DNA of 18,286 nucleotides from an uncultured Oribacterium sp. (GTDB lineage Bacteria > Bacillota > Clostridia > Lachnospirales > Lachnospiraceae): contig CABTMH010000079.1 in NCBI GenBank assembly GCA_902485915.1, positions 1 through 18,286 on the forward strand. Reading direction: 5' to 3'. A program made the position numbers and the translations under genes. The notes below the pieces were generated by a model, which was not told where the DNA came from, made no database searches, and saw nothing but the letters and a program-made list of their open reading frames with translations. Positions 7,283 through 13,842 of this stretch are shown in pieces; position 1 is the first letter of the stretch, and every line of letters starts with the position of its first letter.

Positions 7283-8551
7283 TTACTCTCCTTCTGTGTG
7301 TTCCAGGTCTTCAGTGGCACGTGCCCGTGCTTCGGCGTCCTCCTCGGCGGAGTGCGTGTGCATGTACGGCTTATCGAGCTGGATGATGCAACGCACATCC
7401 GGATTCTCGATCTGGATCCGGTTCTGGATGCCATGCAGGAGCTGGTTTTCTTCTTCCTTCGTCAGGTTCCATGGTGTGATGAGATCGAACACCAGATAGA
7501 GGAGCTTCTGCGGCTGTGCGTTGCTGGCTGCGGCGAAGGCATGCTTCGTATGTTTCTCTCTCGTCAGCTGCGTGACGTCGGAGCTATGCCGGATACGGAA
7601 ATCGTGGAAGCTGCTTTCCGGGGAGAGCTCTGAGAGGATGCTCGCCAGCATTGCCCTGTAAAAGCGGGTCTCATCGTCGTCATGGATCGGGTCCATGTGG
7701 ATCACCAGGTGGACGCCGAGCTGTGTTTCGCAGTCGTGCTCGATCCGGTCGATGAGGTCATGGGCGCTTTCGATGTCGCTGCGGCCGTCCACCTCGGCAT
7801 GGATGGTGGCCATGTACTGGTTCGGACCGTAGTTATGGACGATCAGGTCATGACTTCCGAGGATGCCCGGATAGCGCTCGACGAAATCAATGATGGTGTA
7901 AAAGAGCTCTGGATCGATGGAGTCGCCGATCAGTGGTGCCAGGGTCTCCCGCGCGATGCCGACACCGTTCCAGAGGACGATCAGGGAGACGAGGAGGCCG
8001 ACATAAGCATCGATGTTCCAGTCGAAGAAATGGAAGATCAGGAGGGACGCGAAGGTCGTCGCCGTCGTCAGGATATCCATGAAGGCATCCTGGCTCGACG
8101 CGCGGTAGATGTTCGAGTCGATTTTTTCTGCGACGCGACGGTAGAACAGCGCGAGGCCGAGCTTCGTCAGCATGGAAACGAGCAGGATCACGACGGCATA
8201 AACGCTGTAGTGCATCATCTCCGGATGCAGGATCTTCCGGAAGGAATCCTGCAGGGAGCTGAGGCCGACGTTCAGTACCAGGATCGAGACGATGAAGGCC
8301 GCGATATACTCGATGCGCCCGTGCCCGAAGGGATGGTCCTCATCGGCTTTCTTTCCGGCCATCTTCGAACCGACCACGGAGATCACGGAGCTGCCGGCGT
8401 CGGACAGGTTGTTGAAGCCATCGGCCATGATCGACACGGAGTTGATGATGATGCCGATGGAAATTTTGAATACAAAAAGGAGCAGGTTGCATACGATTCC
8501 CGTCAGACCTGCTCTCTCAGATATTTTCGTTCGTTCAGTATGTTCGTTCAT
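7283..8551 (-). CDS. Cation diffusion facilitator exporter, manganese-type (MntE/MneP-like)
   Basis: I chose the ATG at 8551 (MNEHTERTKISE) because GAGG lies just upstream; an in-frame ATG at 8584 is possible. The 422-residue protein has about six TM segments in residues 14-205. The TM2 metal motif is N47xxxD51 (in ADGFNNLSDA) and the TM5 motif is D155xxxD159 (in SSQDAFMDI), an Asn-Asp/Asp-Asp set that the family literature links to Mn(II) rather than Zn(II) transport. DHPFGHGRIEY follows TM2 as usual. Two successive cytoplasmic alpha/beta domains follow (about 210-290 and 300-390), then an acidic tail; many CDFs have only one. It should expel divalent metal by proton exchange. It leads an operon with the thioesterase and the CvfB-like gene. 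I saw no yybP-ykoY-like manganese riboswitch in the leader. Confidence 0.88.
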   Translation of the reverse strand: MNEHTERTKISERAGLTGIVCNLLLFVFKISIGIIINSVSIMADGFNNLSDAGSSVISVVGSKMAGKKADEDHPFGHGRIEYIAAFIVSILVLNVGLSSLQDSFRKILHPEMMHYSVYAVVILLVSMLTKLGLALFYRRVAEKIDSNIYRASSQDAFMDILTTATTFASLLIFHFFDWNIDAYVGLLVSLIVLWNGVGIARETLAPLIGDSIDPELFYTIIDFVERYPGILGSHDLIVHNYGPNQYMATIHAEVDGRSDIESAHDLIDRIEHDCETQLGVHLVIHMDPIHDDDETRFYRAMLASILSELSPESSFHDFRIRHSSDVTQLTREKHTKHAFAAASNAQPQKLLYLVFDLITPWNLTKEEENQLLHGIQNRIQIENPDVRCIIQLDKPYMHTHSAEEDAEARARATEDLEHTEGE

Positions 8552-8684
8552 ATTCGCCTCTGTTAACTCATCCAACAGACTCATGTTACGGCTGATGTCA
8601 CCGCCCTGTGCTCACCTGGCGCTGTACGATCGCATGACGCGAATCCGTGCGCTGTTGCCCTTCAGCAGGCCTGCGGATACATAA

Positions 8685-8729
8685 AAACACCTGTGAGCGT
8701 TTTAGAATCATAAACGCTCACAGGTGTTT
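8685..8729 (-). terminator. Strong hairpin terminator after the secreted-protein gene
   Basis: A perfect 18-base-pair stem, AAACACCTGTGAGCGTTT with its complement (8685-8702 and 8712-8729), encloses a nine-base loop. The minus strand continues with a T-run (GTGTTTTTAT), so it chiefly stops leftward transcripts and isolates the CDF operon. On the plus strand only three Ts follow. Confidence 0.88.
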
Positions 8730-8879
8730 CGTCAAGTGAATTATCTGGGTCACGGCCCATCGGGTGTTTTCTGTGGTACGGCCCATCGGGCCATCTCCGA
8801 GGTACTGTTCACAAGTGTACTTCCCTGCGTTCGGAAGGACGGTTTCCATATGGTTTACAGTTTCGGTTCGGTACCTGGA
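8730..8879. other. Non-coding spacer with a 26-bp-spaced direct repeat
   Basis: The spacer between the terminator and the secreted-protein stop holds two copies of ACGGCCCATCGGG (8752-8764 and 8778-8790), the second able to fold as GGCCC/GGGCC. No gene was recognised. Confidence 0.5.
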
Positions 8880-9704
8880 TCAGTATACCAGTACGCCATC
8901 TGCGCCGACGTAGTGTGTGCCGGTGTAGTCGCTGAAAGTGAGATTCTTATCCATGAAGCCGTTTGCCCCGATGTGGTAGAGCTTGCCGGAATCTATAATC
9001 CACTTACTGGAGACCGGTGCGCCGTTTACGAGGTAAACGTAGCCGATGCCCCAGTCGGTGATGGTGCCGTTCGTGAGGAAGTCATCGCTGGTACTGGTCG
9101 ACTGTGTGGTCGGAGTGGTGGTAGCGGTGCCGGAAGGAACTGTACTCGGAGCGACTGGTGTTGTGGAAGTGCCCGGCATCGGGATGGAAGAACCCAATGT
9201 CTGGCCGTTATTTGTATTTATGCCACTGCTGGTTGTAGCGGTGGAAGAAAGCTTCTTCATCGTATCTTCGTCGATCTCGTAAAAATCGGACTCGGACTCA
9301 GCGAGCTCACCGGTCGACTTTCCATCCTCATCCTTACTCTTCGACTTCGCCTTGATCTTAAAGGTGTAGTCACCGGTCTTACCATACTTCTTGATCTGCT
9401 GTGTAAGCTCGACAGATCCCTTGGTGGTTGTGGTGGTCACGGAAATACCGGTCTTCTTATCATCACGGCTTACGGTGATGGTTGCACCACAGCTGTCGTC
9501 GGACTCATCCCAGGTAGCATAGATGTGAATCTTGCCGTTGGCGTCCTCCTGTACATCCCAGTCTGCACCACCGATCTCGTAGTCCTTTGACTTATTCTTG
9601 TCACTGTCTGCGTAGGCTGTGATCTGACCGAGTACGGCACCGGCTGGTGTCGAGGCTGCGACGACCGCGGCCATCATGAGTGCGCTTAACTTACGTAACT
9701 TCAT
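8880..9704 (-). CDS. Secreted Ser/Thr-rich protein with C-terminal cell-wall-binding-like repeat
   Basis: I chose the ATG for MKLRKLSALMM because GGAGG lies eight bases upstream; that sequence would itself be coding if the ATG at 9719 were used. The 274-residue product has a clear signal peptide with likely cleavage after AYA (about residue 32). A lysine/aspartate-rich domain follows (about 33-140), perhaps a beta-sandwich (IHIYATWDESDD, GDYTFKIKAKSKS). Next is a Thr/Ser/Pro linker (about 155-215), then a C-terminal 50 residues with spaced aromatic-Gly units (GKLYHIGANGFMD, GTHYVGADGVLVY) like choline/glucan-binding repeats. It is likely exported and held at the cell wall. The N-terminal domain was not recognised, and no enzyme motif is visible. 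It is monocistronic with a strong terminator. Confidence 0.75.
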   Translation of the reverse strand: MKLRKLSALMMAAVVAASTPAGAVLGQITAYADSDKNKSKDYEIGGADWDVQEDANGKIHIYATWDESDDSCGATITVSRDDKKTGISVTTTTTKGSVELTQQIKKYGKTGDYTFKIKAKSKSKDEDGKSTGELAESESDFYEIDEDTMKKLSSTATTSSGINTNNGQTLGSSIPMPGTSTTPVAPSTVPSGTATTTPTTQSTSTSDDFLTNGTITDWGIGYVYLVNGAPVSSKWIIDSGKLYHIGANGFMDKNLTFSDYTGTHYVGADGVLVY

Positions 9705-9765
9705 AGCTTTTTCCTCCATGGTGTCATGTATTCTTACAAGTTTGCCTCACTTTTCATATACTCTT

Positions 9766-9794
9766 ATGTTAGCTTTTCAGAGGGGAGAAGGCAA
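9766..9794 (-). promoter_or_regulatory. Candidate promoter of the secreted-protein gene
   Basis: Minus strand: TTGCCT (9789-9794), 17-base spacer, TAACAT (9766-9771), about 60 bases before the start at 9704. Four of six bases match in each box. Confidence 0.38.
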
Positions 9795-9867
9795 GGAGCA
9801 TATTCTTTTCTTTCTCTTACAAAAAAGGTTCCGGATCAGTATTCGAGCCAAGCAGGTACTTCAGATA

Positions 9868-9908
9868 TAAAAAAATCCCAGGACCTTGATGACCAAAGTT
9901 CTGGGATC
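9868..9908 (-). terminator. Intrinsic terminator of tRNA-Gln
   Basis: On the minus strand an ATCCCAGAAC stem with one mismatch and one wobble pairs with its partner (9875-9887 with about 9896-9907). A seven-base T-run follows, directly downstream of the tRNA. Confidence 0.85.
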
Positions 9909-9913
9909 TTTCG

Positions 9914-9985
9914 CAGCGCTACCAGGATTCGAACCTGGGAATGACGGAATCAGAATCCGTTGCCTTACCACTTGGCGACAGCGCT
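9914..9985 (-). tRNA. tRNA-Gln, anticodon CUG
   Basis: A 72-base cloverleaf: acceptor AGCGCTG pairs with TAGCGCT (one G-U), with a D-arm GCCAAGTGGTAAGGC. The anticodon arm is ACGGA/TCCGT around TTCTGAT, giving anticodon CTG. The T-arm is CCAGGTTCGAATCCTGG and the discriminator is G. CCA is not encoded. It stands alone with its own promoter and terminator. Confidence 0.97.
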
Positions 9986-10024
9986 ATGTGTTTGTTTGTG
10001 TCGCTCGCTTCAAGCGACTCGTAT

Positions 10025-10053
10025 ATAGTACATAACTTTAAAACATTTGTCAA
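10025..10053 (-). promoter_or_regulatory. Promoter of tRNA-Gln
   Basis: Minus strand: perfect -35 TTGACA (10048-10053), 17-base spacer, -10 TACTAT (10025-10030), 40 bases before the mature tRNA. The short leader contains a GTCGCT/AGCGAC hairpin. Confidence 0.82.
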
Positions 10054-10075
10054 CAACTATTTTTGGATTTTTTTT

Positions 10076-10169
10076 GGGGCCCGGAGGGGAGTGGTTGGAC
10101 GCCACTTGTCGGGCGATATGGGCGACAGACCCGAAATGCATCATCGGTCTGCCGGCCCTCCGGGGCCCC
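10076..10169. other. Highly base-paired branched element of unknown role
   Basis: A 13-base-pair GC-rich outer stem (10076-10088 with 10156-10169, one bulged G at 10162) closes a region with three further hairpins: AGTGG/CCACT (10090-10106), TGTCG/CGACA (10107-10127) and AGACC/GGTCT (10127-10150, extendable). No T-run follows on either strand: the minus strand continues with eight As. It is therefore not an ordinary terminator. It lies between the apbE stop and the tRNA-Gln promoter. It may be a structured RNA, a REP-like or miniature mobile element, or a 3'-end stabiliser. The pairing is seen; the role is unknown. Confidence 0.55.
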
Positions 10170-10181
10170 TGAACTTAACGC

Positions 10182-11291
10182 TTATGCCTTCGTATAGTTC
10201 AGGAAGCCGTCCGTATACTCCTGGTGCCCATCTGCGTCGATCCACATGGCTTCGAGGTCCTCGACCTGGAAGTCGGCACCGAGGGGACTGCTGCCCTCGC
10301 GGATGGACTGGATCAGTGCTTTACCATCCTCGACCGACATCATGAAGAGCGCGGTCGACAGGGCGTCGGCGAGGCCAGAATCTTCGGTCAGGATTGATAC
10401 ACTGCGATGATACGTCGCCGGATACAGGGTATCCGGATCGATGATGTGATGATAGCGCTGCCCATCCACGACGAAATATCGCTCATAATCACCGGAGGTG
10501 ACGAGGGAGCGGCCATCGAGGTAGCAGACGATCGCATACTGGTCGCCGGTCTGGCTGTCGCGGTATTCCGGACTCTCTACCGGGCAGACCCACTTCGAGC
10601 CATCGCCTTTGATGCCGATCGCACGTACATTTCCACCGAGGTTCAGGAGGAAGCTTTCCGAGCCTTCGTCCTGAATCAGCTTTGCAGCATTTTCCGTCGC
10701 ATAGCCCTTGCCGATGCCGCCGACGTCCAGGCTCATCTCCGGGTCCTTCAGATAGATGGTGCCGGCGGCTTCGTCTATGACGACATCCTCGATGTTCGTA
10801 TGCTTCGCAGCTTCCTCCAGCGCGGCCTGATCCGGCAGCTCGGCGTGCGTCGGATCTTCGATGCCGGCCTCCCGCTGATCATGCCAGAGCCGCAGCACCG
10901 CGCCGTAGGCGATGTTGACCTTGCCATCGGTGAGGGTGTAGACTTCCTTGCCCCATTTTATGAGGGAAAGGAGATCCGGATCGACCGTTACCGGCTGGAT
11001 GCCGGCGTTGTCGTTGATGGTTTTCAGGTTGTTAATGCCCTCGTAGTCGTTATAGATGTCGTAGAGCTTATGCTCCTTCAGGAGCTGTGCGTGGGAGCGC
11101 TCATAGCACTTCTGGAAATCCGCTTCACTCTTCTCAAAGCCGATCTCCATGGAGACGGTGTCGAAGACATCCAGGAACTGCTTGCTGTAGCGCTCGAGCT
11201 TCGTCGCGCGGCTGCAGCCCGGCAGGCTGCAGGCCAGTGTGAGGCCGGTGCAGAAAAGAGCCAGCATGTGCTTCAGTTTTATGTTTCTCAA
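10182..11291 (-). CDS. apbE: FAD:protein FMN transferase, lipoprotein (ApbE)
   Basis: A 369-residue protein starting at TTG (no ATG is in register at the signal-peptide start; an AGAGAG site precedes it). A lipoprotein signal ends in SLPGC, with C26 as the lipidated residue, so it is anchored outside the membrane. ApbE hallmarks are present: DGKVNIAYGAV, MSLDVGGIGKGYA, LLNLGGNVRAIG, SLVTSGDYERYF, HHIIDPDTLYPA and, near the end, SGLADALSTALF. The enzyme moves FMN from FAD to a threonine in proteins such as RnfG/RnfD, NqrB/C or extracellular flavin reductases. No such acceptor is encoded in this window. The gene follows the GNAT-membrane fusion by 151 bases on the same strand and may share its promoter. 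Confidence 0.94.
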   Translation of the reverse strand: MRNIKLKHMLALFCTGLTLACSLPGCSRATKLERYSKQFLDVFDTVSMEIGFEKSEADFQKCYERSHAQLLKEHKLYDIYNDYEGINNLKTINDNAGIQPVTVDPDLLSLIKWGKEVYTLTDGKVNIAYGAVLRLWHDQREAGIEDPTHAELPDQAALEEAAKHTNIEDVVIDEAAGTIYLKDPEMSLDVGGIGKGYATENAAKLIQDEGSESFLLNLGGNVRAIGIKGDGSKWVCPVESPEYRDSQTGDQYAIVCYLDGRSLVTSGDYERYFVVDGQRYHHIIDPDTLYPATYHRSVSILTEDSGLADALSTALFMMSVEDGKALIQSIREGSSPLGADFQVEDLEAMWIDADGHQEYTDGFLNYTKA

Positions 11292-11442
11292 TCGATGTTC
11301 TCTCTTTCGAAGGATGTATGCGGCCGCGATGGGCGGTATGCGTTTCGCTGCCGCGGACTTCCGGATCGTGGGCAGATGGAGACATTGGCCTCTGCTGCAT
11401 CTGGAAGTCGAGGATTCAGTATAGGGATGCGGGCGCCGTCTA

Positions 11443-12564
11443 TCAATGCCGGATGATCTTCCGGATCACGGAGAGGACGAGGCCGACGCCGCCAGCCATG
11501 AGGATCATCGCGCGGTTCACGACGAGACGGGTGGAGGCGATGGCGAGGCCGACGATGACGGGCTGCGCGGATTCCATGATCGGGCTCAGGAGCATGGCGA
11601 TCACCTCCACGAGGAGCAGGAGGATGAAGGCGGTCATGCCGCGGCCGGTGTCGATCGTTTCCAGCGTGCCGTAGCGCACGTACTTCTTTCTGGAGAGCAT
11701 CCAGAAGAGGGAGATCAGGCTGAACAGCGTGATGCCCACGAAAACCGAGATGAAGGTGATTTCGGCGACGTTGTGGTCCGTGATCATCGATTCGATCGGG
11801 CCGAGGGCGTTCAGGTTTTCGAGCGCCGGGACGACCATGAGAAGGTACAGGAGGATCAGATCGGCGACGGAGAAGAGCTGCAGGACGCGGTTCACGCCTA
11901 TGAGCATGCGGTCGCGGATGCCTCCATCGACCGGGCCATCCTCCTCTTCGTCGCCGTACTCCGTGTCACGGAAATAAGCGTCCTCCTCCGCTTCGTCGCG
12001 CACCGGAAGTGGATGCGCATGGCGAGCTTCAGCTGCGCGCGGACGCGGTACGGAAGGTGTGATATCGAGAGGCCGATTGCCGACATCAGCTTCGTCTGCG
12101 CGTGGGCGCGGGACGGAAGCCTGTGTGCAGTCGGACGATGGGCTATCTGTTCCGGGAGAAGCGGTGTGCGCTACGGGGATCGTAAAGGTCGCAGCGTTCA
12201 GTGAAGAGCCGGTGGACATGGACGGATGCGTCCGTTCGGGCATGTCCAGCACGGGCTGCCCGGCGGGATCGGCCGGCATATAGGATGGGCTCAGAAGATG
12301 CGCGGCTTCGCTGTGCTTCGCGAACCAGTCCACGGCGTAGCTGCAGCTCGGCCAGGCCTTCAGCTGATTCCGCTCGAGGTAGGTGATGAGCCGCGTCATG
12401 AGTTTCCCGGCGAGACCGCGGCCGCGCAGACTCTCATCGACATAGGTATGGGTGATTTCGACCGTGCCCGGCTCCTCTTCCATCGCCGGGAAATCGATCT
12501 CGGCCAGTGCCTGCTCTTCGTCATCCACCAGCATGATGCGGTTTTTATAGGTTCTGAATTCCAT
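11443..12564 (-). CDS. GNAT-like acetyltransferase domain fused to a four-helix membrane domain
   Basis: One 373-residue frame. Residues 1-92 match the small COG2388/YjdJ-like GNAT group: ITHTYVDESLRGRGLAGKLM carries the RxxGxA acetyl-CoA loop, and CSYAVDWFAKH is its usual end. Residues about 93-215 are a Pro/Ser/acidic linker holding two copies of SVPRPRA, spaced 21 residues apart. Residues about 216-373 have four hydrophobic segments (about 228-248, 268-290, 310-332, 350-368) with basic loops (SRKKYVRYG) and a basic end, a small integral-membrane domain I could not name. The GNAT domain should be cytoplasmic and tethered. Its substrate is unknown. Start choice is firm: GGAGG six bases before ATG, with an extended -10 box upstream. 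apbE follows. Confidence 0.72.
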   Translation of the reverse strand: MEFRTYKNRIMLVDDEEQALAEIDFPAMEEEPGTVEITHTYVDESLRGRGLAGKLMTRLITYLERNQLKAWPSCSYAVDWFAKHSEAAHLLSPSYMPADPAGQPVLDMPERTHPSMSTGSSLNAATFTIPVAHTASPGTDSPSSDCTQASVPRPRADEADVGNRPLDITPSVPRPRAAEARHAHPLPVRDEAEEDAYFRDTEYGDEEEDGPVDGGIRDRMLIGVNRVLQLFSVADLILLYLLMVVPALENLNALGPIESMITDHNVAEITFISVFVGITLFSLISLFWMLSRKKYVRYGTLETIDTGRGMTAFILLLLVEVIAMLLSPIMESAQPVIVGLAIASTRLVVNRAMILMAGGVGLVLSVIRKIIRH

Positions 12565-12588
12565 AGTTCACCTCCGATAGTTGACAGT

Positions 12589-12597
12589 ATTATAGCA
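12589..12597 (-). promoter_or_regulatory. Extended -10 promoter of the GNAT-membrane gene
   Basis: The minus strand reads TGCTATAAT, with the consensus TATAAT at 12589-12594, about 25 bases before the ATG. No good -35 box is present; the upstream region is the desulfoferrodoxin terminator. Confidence 0.55.
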
Positions 12598-12605
12598 TAG
12601 ACGCA

Positions 12606-12637
12606 GAAAAAAAGGCCACCGCCTGTGCGATGACCTT
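12606..12637 (-). terminator. Intrinsic terminator of the desulfoferrodoxin gene
   Basis: An 11-base-pair stem, AAGGTCATCGC with GCGGTGGCCTT (two G-U pairs), has a four-base loop and is followed on the minus strand by a run of seven Ts. It is about 90 bases after the stop. Confidence 0.88.
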
Positions 12638-12728
12638 TTCGCTGTTTTTCTGATCTGCTTCTGCAGTACGGCGCTTCTTCGATGAAGCGAGGGCTGATGC
12701 GACTCAGAGCTTTTTCATCGTCGATACA

Positions 12729-13103
12729 TCATGCCTTCCAGAGGCTGTGGAGGTTGCAGTAGGCATACACAGCCTCCACCTCGTCACCCGCACAGAGTGC
12801 GAAGTCTGCGACCGGCTTCTCGCCCGGATGCAGCGCCTTATGCTGATAGCCCTGCTTCGTAAAGATGGAGATCCACTCGATGTAGTGCTCCGGTAGCATC
12901 GGATGCTCCACAGAGCCGACCTGTACATGCACGATCCCGTTCTCTACGCTCCATACCGGAACATGCTTCTCACGCGCCCCGTCACTGGTGCCGGCGATGA
13001 GCTCCGTCATCGGCTCGCCGCAGCAGACCACCGGAACGCCACTGTTCTTTGCTTTCAAGACGATGTTTCCACAATGTTTACAAATATAATACTTCTGCTC
13101 CAT
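12729..13103 (-). CDS. dfx: Desulfoferrodoxin (superoxide reductase)
   Basis: A 124-residue two-iron superoxide reductase of normal length. The N-terminal rubredoxin-like centre I has C8, C11, C27 and C28 (ICKHCG and VVCCGE). Centre II ligands are H47 (in EKHVPVW), H67 and H73 (SVEHPMLPEHYIEW), C116 and H119 (CNLHSLW). The catalytic Lys-containing EKH triad is present. It reduces superoxide to hydrogen peroxide in the cytoplasm without making oxygen, as suits an anaerobe. It lies 39 bases after rubrerythrin, which removes the peroxide, so the two form one detoxification operon ended by the terminator at 12606. Confidence 0.97.
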   Translation of the reverse strand: MEQKYYICKHCGNIVLKAKNSGVPVVCCGEPMTELIAGTSDGAREKHVPVWSVENGIVHVQVGSVEHPMLPEHYIEWISIFTKQGYQHKALHPGEKPVADFALCAGDEVEAVYAYCNLHSLWKA

Positions 13104-13142
13104 GTTACGATCTCCTTTCTTCGTAGTGTTGGTTTTTAGAGA

Positions 13143-13685
13143 TTAATAGTTCTCTGCGTGCACCTCGAAATAGCTCTGCGGGTGGTTACAGGTCGGGCAG
13201 ACCTCCGGGGCCTTCTCGCCGATGACGATGTGTCCGCAGTTGCGGCACTCCCAGACCTTGACCTCGCTCTTCGCGAAGACCTCGGCCATCTCGACGTTAT
13301 GCAGCAGTGCGCGATAGCGCTCCTCGTGATGCTTTTCGATCGCGGCTACGAGGCGGAAACGATGAGCGAGCTCAGGAAAGCCCTCTTCCTCTGCGGTCTT
13401 CGCGAAGCCCTCATACATATCGGTCCACTCATAGTTCTCACCCTCAGCAGCTGCCTTCAGGTTCTCTGCGGTATCCCCGATGCCGTTCAGCTCCTTGAAC
13501 CACAGCTTCGCATGCTCCTTCTCGTTGTCCGCCGTCTTCAGGAACAGCGCAGCGATTTGCTCGTAGCCATCCTTCTTCGCCTTCGAAGCGAAGTAGGTGT
13601 ACTTATTGCGTGCCTGCGATTCGCCGGCGAATGCCTCCATCAGATTCTTCTCTGTCTGTGTGCCTGCATACTTATTCTTTTCCAT
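13143..13685 (-). CDS. rbr: Rubrerythrin
   Basis: A 180-residue protein. The ferritin-like four-helix domain (about 1-140) has ExxH motifs E55-H58 (NEKEH) and E117-H120 (IEKHH) plus the early glutamate in FAGESQARNKY, which together bind the di-iron site. A C-terminal rubredoxin domain (about 143-180) has C147, C150, C163 and C166 (ECRNCG, VCPTCNHP). It reduces hydrogen peroxide to water using electrons from rubredoxin or NADH systems. A GGAGA site precedes the ATG, with a strong extended -10 promoter upstream. It is the first gene of the pair with desulfoferrodoxin. Confidence 0.97.
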   Translation of the reverse strand: MEKNKYAGTQTEKNLMEAFAGESQARNKYTYFASKAKKDGYEQIAALFLKTADNEKEHAKLWFKELNGIGDTAENLKAAAEGENYEWTDMYEGFAKTAEEEGFPELAHRFRLVAAIEKHHEERYRALLHNVEMAEVFAKSEVKVWECRNCGHIVIGEKAPEVCPTCNHPQSYFEVHAENY

Positions 13686-13719
13686 TACCTATCTCCTTTC
13701 GAGCTTTACTCATATAATC

Positions 13720-13750
13720 ATTATACCAGCTTCGCGAGGGATGAGCGCAA
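13720..13750 (-). promoter_or_regulatory. Promoter of the rubrerythrin-desulfoferrodoxin operon
   Basis: Minus strand: TGGTATAAT, an extended -10 with consensus TATAAT at 13720-13725. A weak -35 TTGCGC (13745-13750) lies 19 bases further upstream. It is about 35 bases before the rubrerythrin ATG. No clear repressor palindrome was seen. Confidence 0.7.
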
Positions 13751-13842
13751 TCTCGCGTCAGAGTTTATAAAATCTTATGTTTTCCGCCCTTCTTCCGGCT
13801 CCGCTTTTTTTGCCAATGCTTACATCATGCATCCATATTAAC

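Noticed and set aside
7682..8566. 294-codon plus-strand frame opposite the CDF exporter
   Set aside because: Asp/Val-rich antisense frame without domain similarity.
8552..8684. Manganese (yybP-ykoY) riboswitch before the CDF exporter
   Set aside because: I looked for the GGGGAGUA-type loop and paired elements and did not find them; the leader is also short.
8724..8879. Possible lost C-terminal extension of the secreted protein beyond its stop
   Set aside because: The frame stays open about 50 codons after the TGA, but the translation does not look like more wall-binding repeats, and an open run of this length is expected by chance.
10076..10169. Simple rho-independent terminator for apbE
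   Set aside because: The outer stem is followed by As, not Ts, on the relevant strand, and the loop is itself folded; kept as an unexplained structure.
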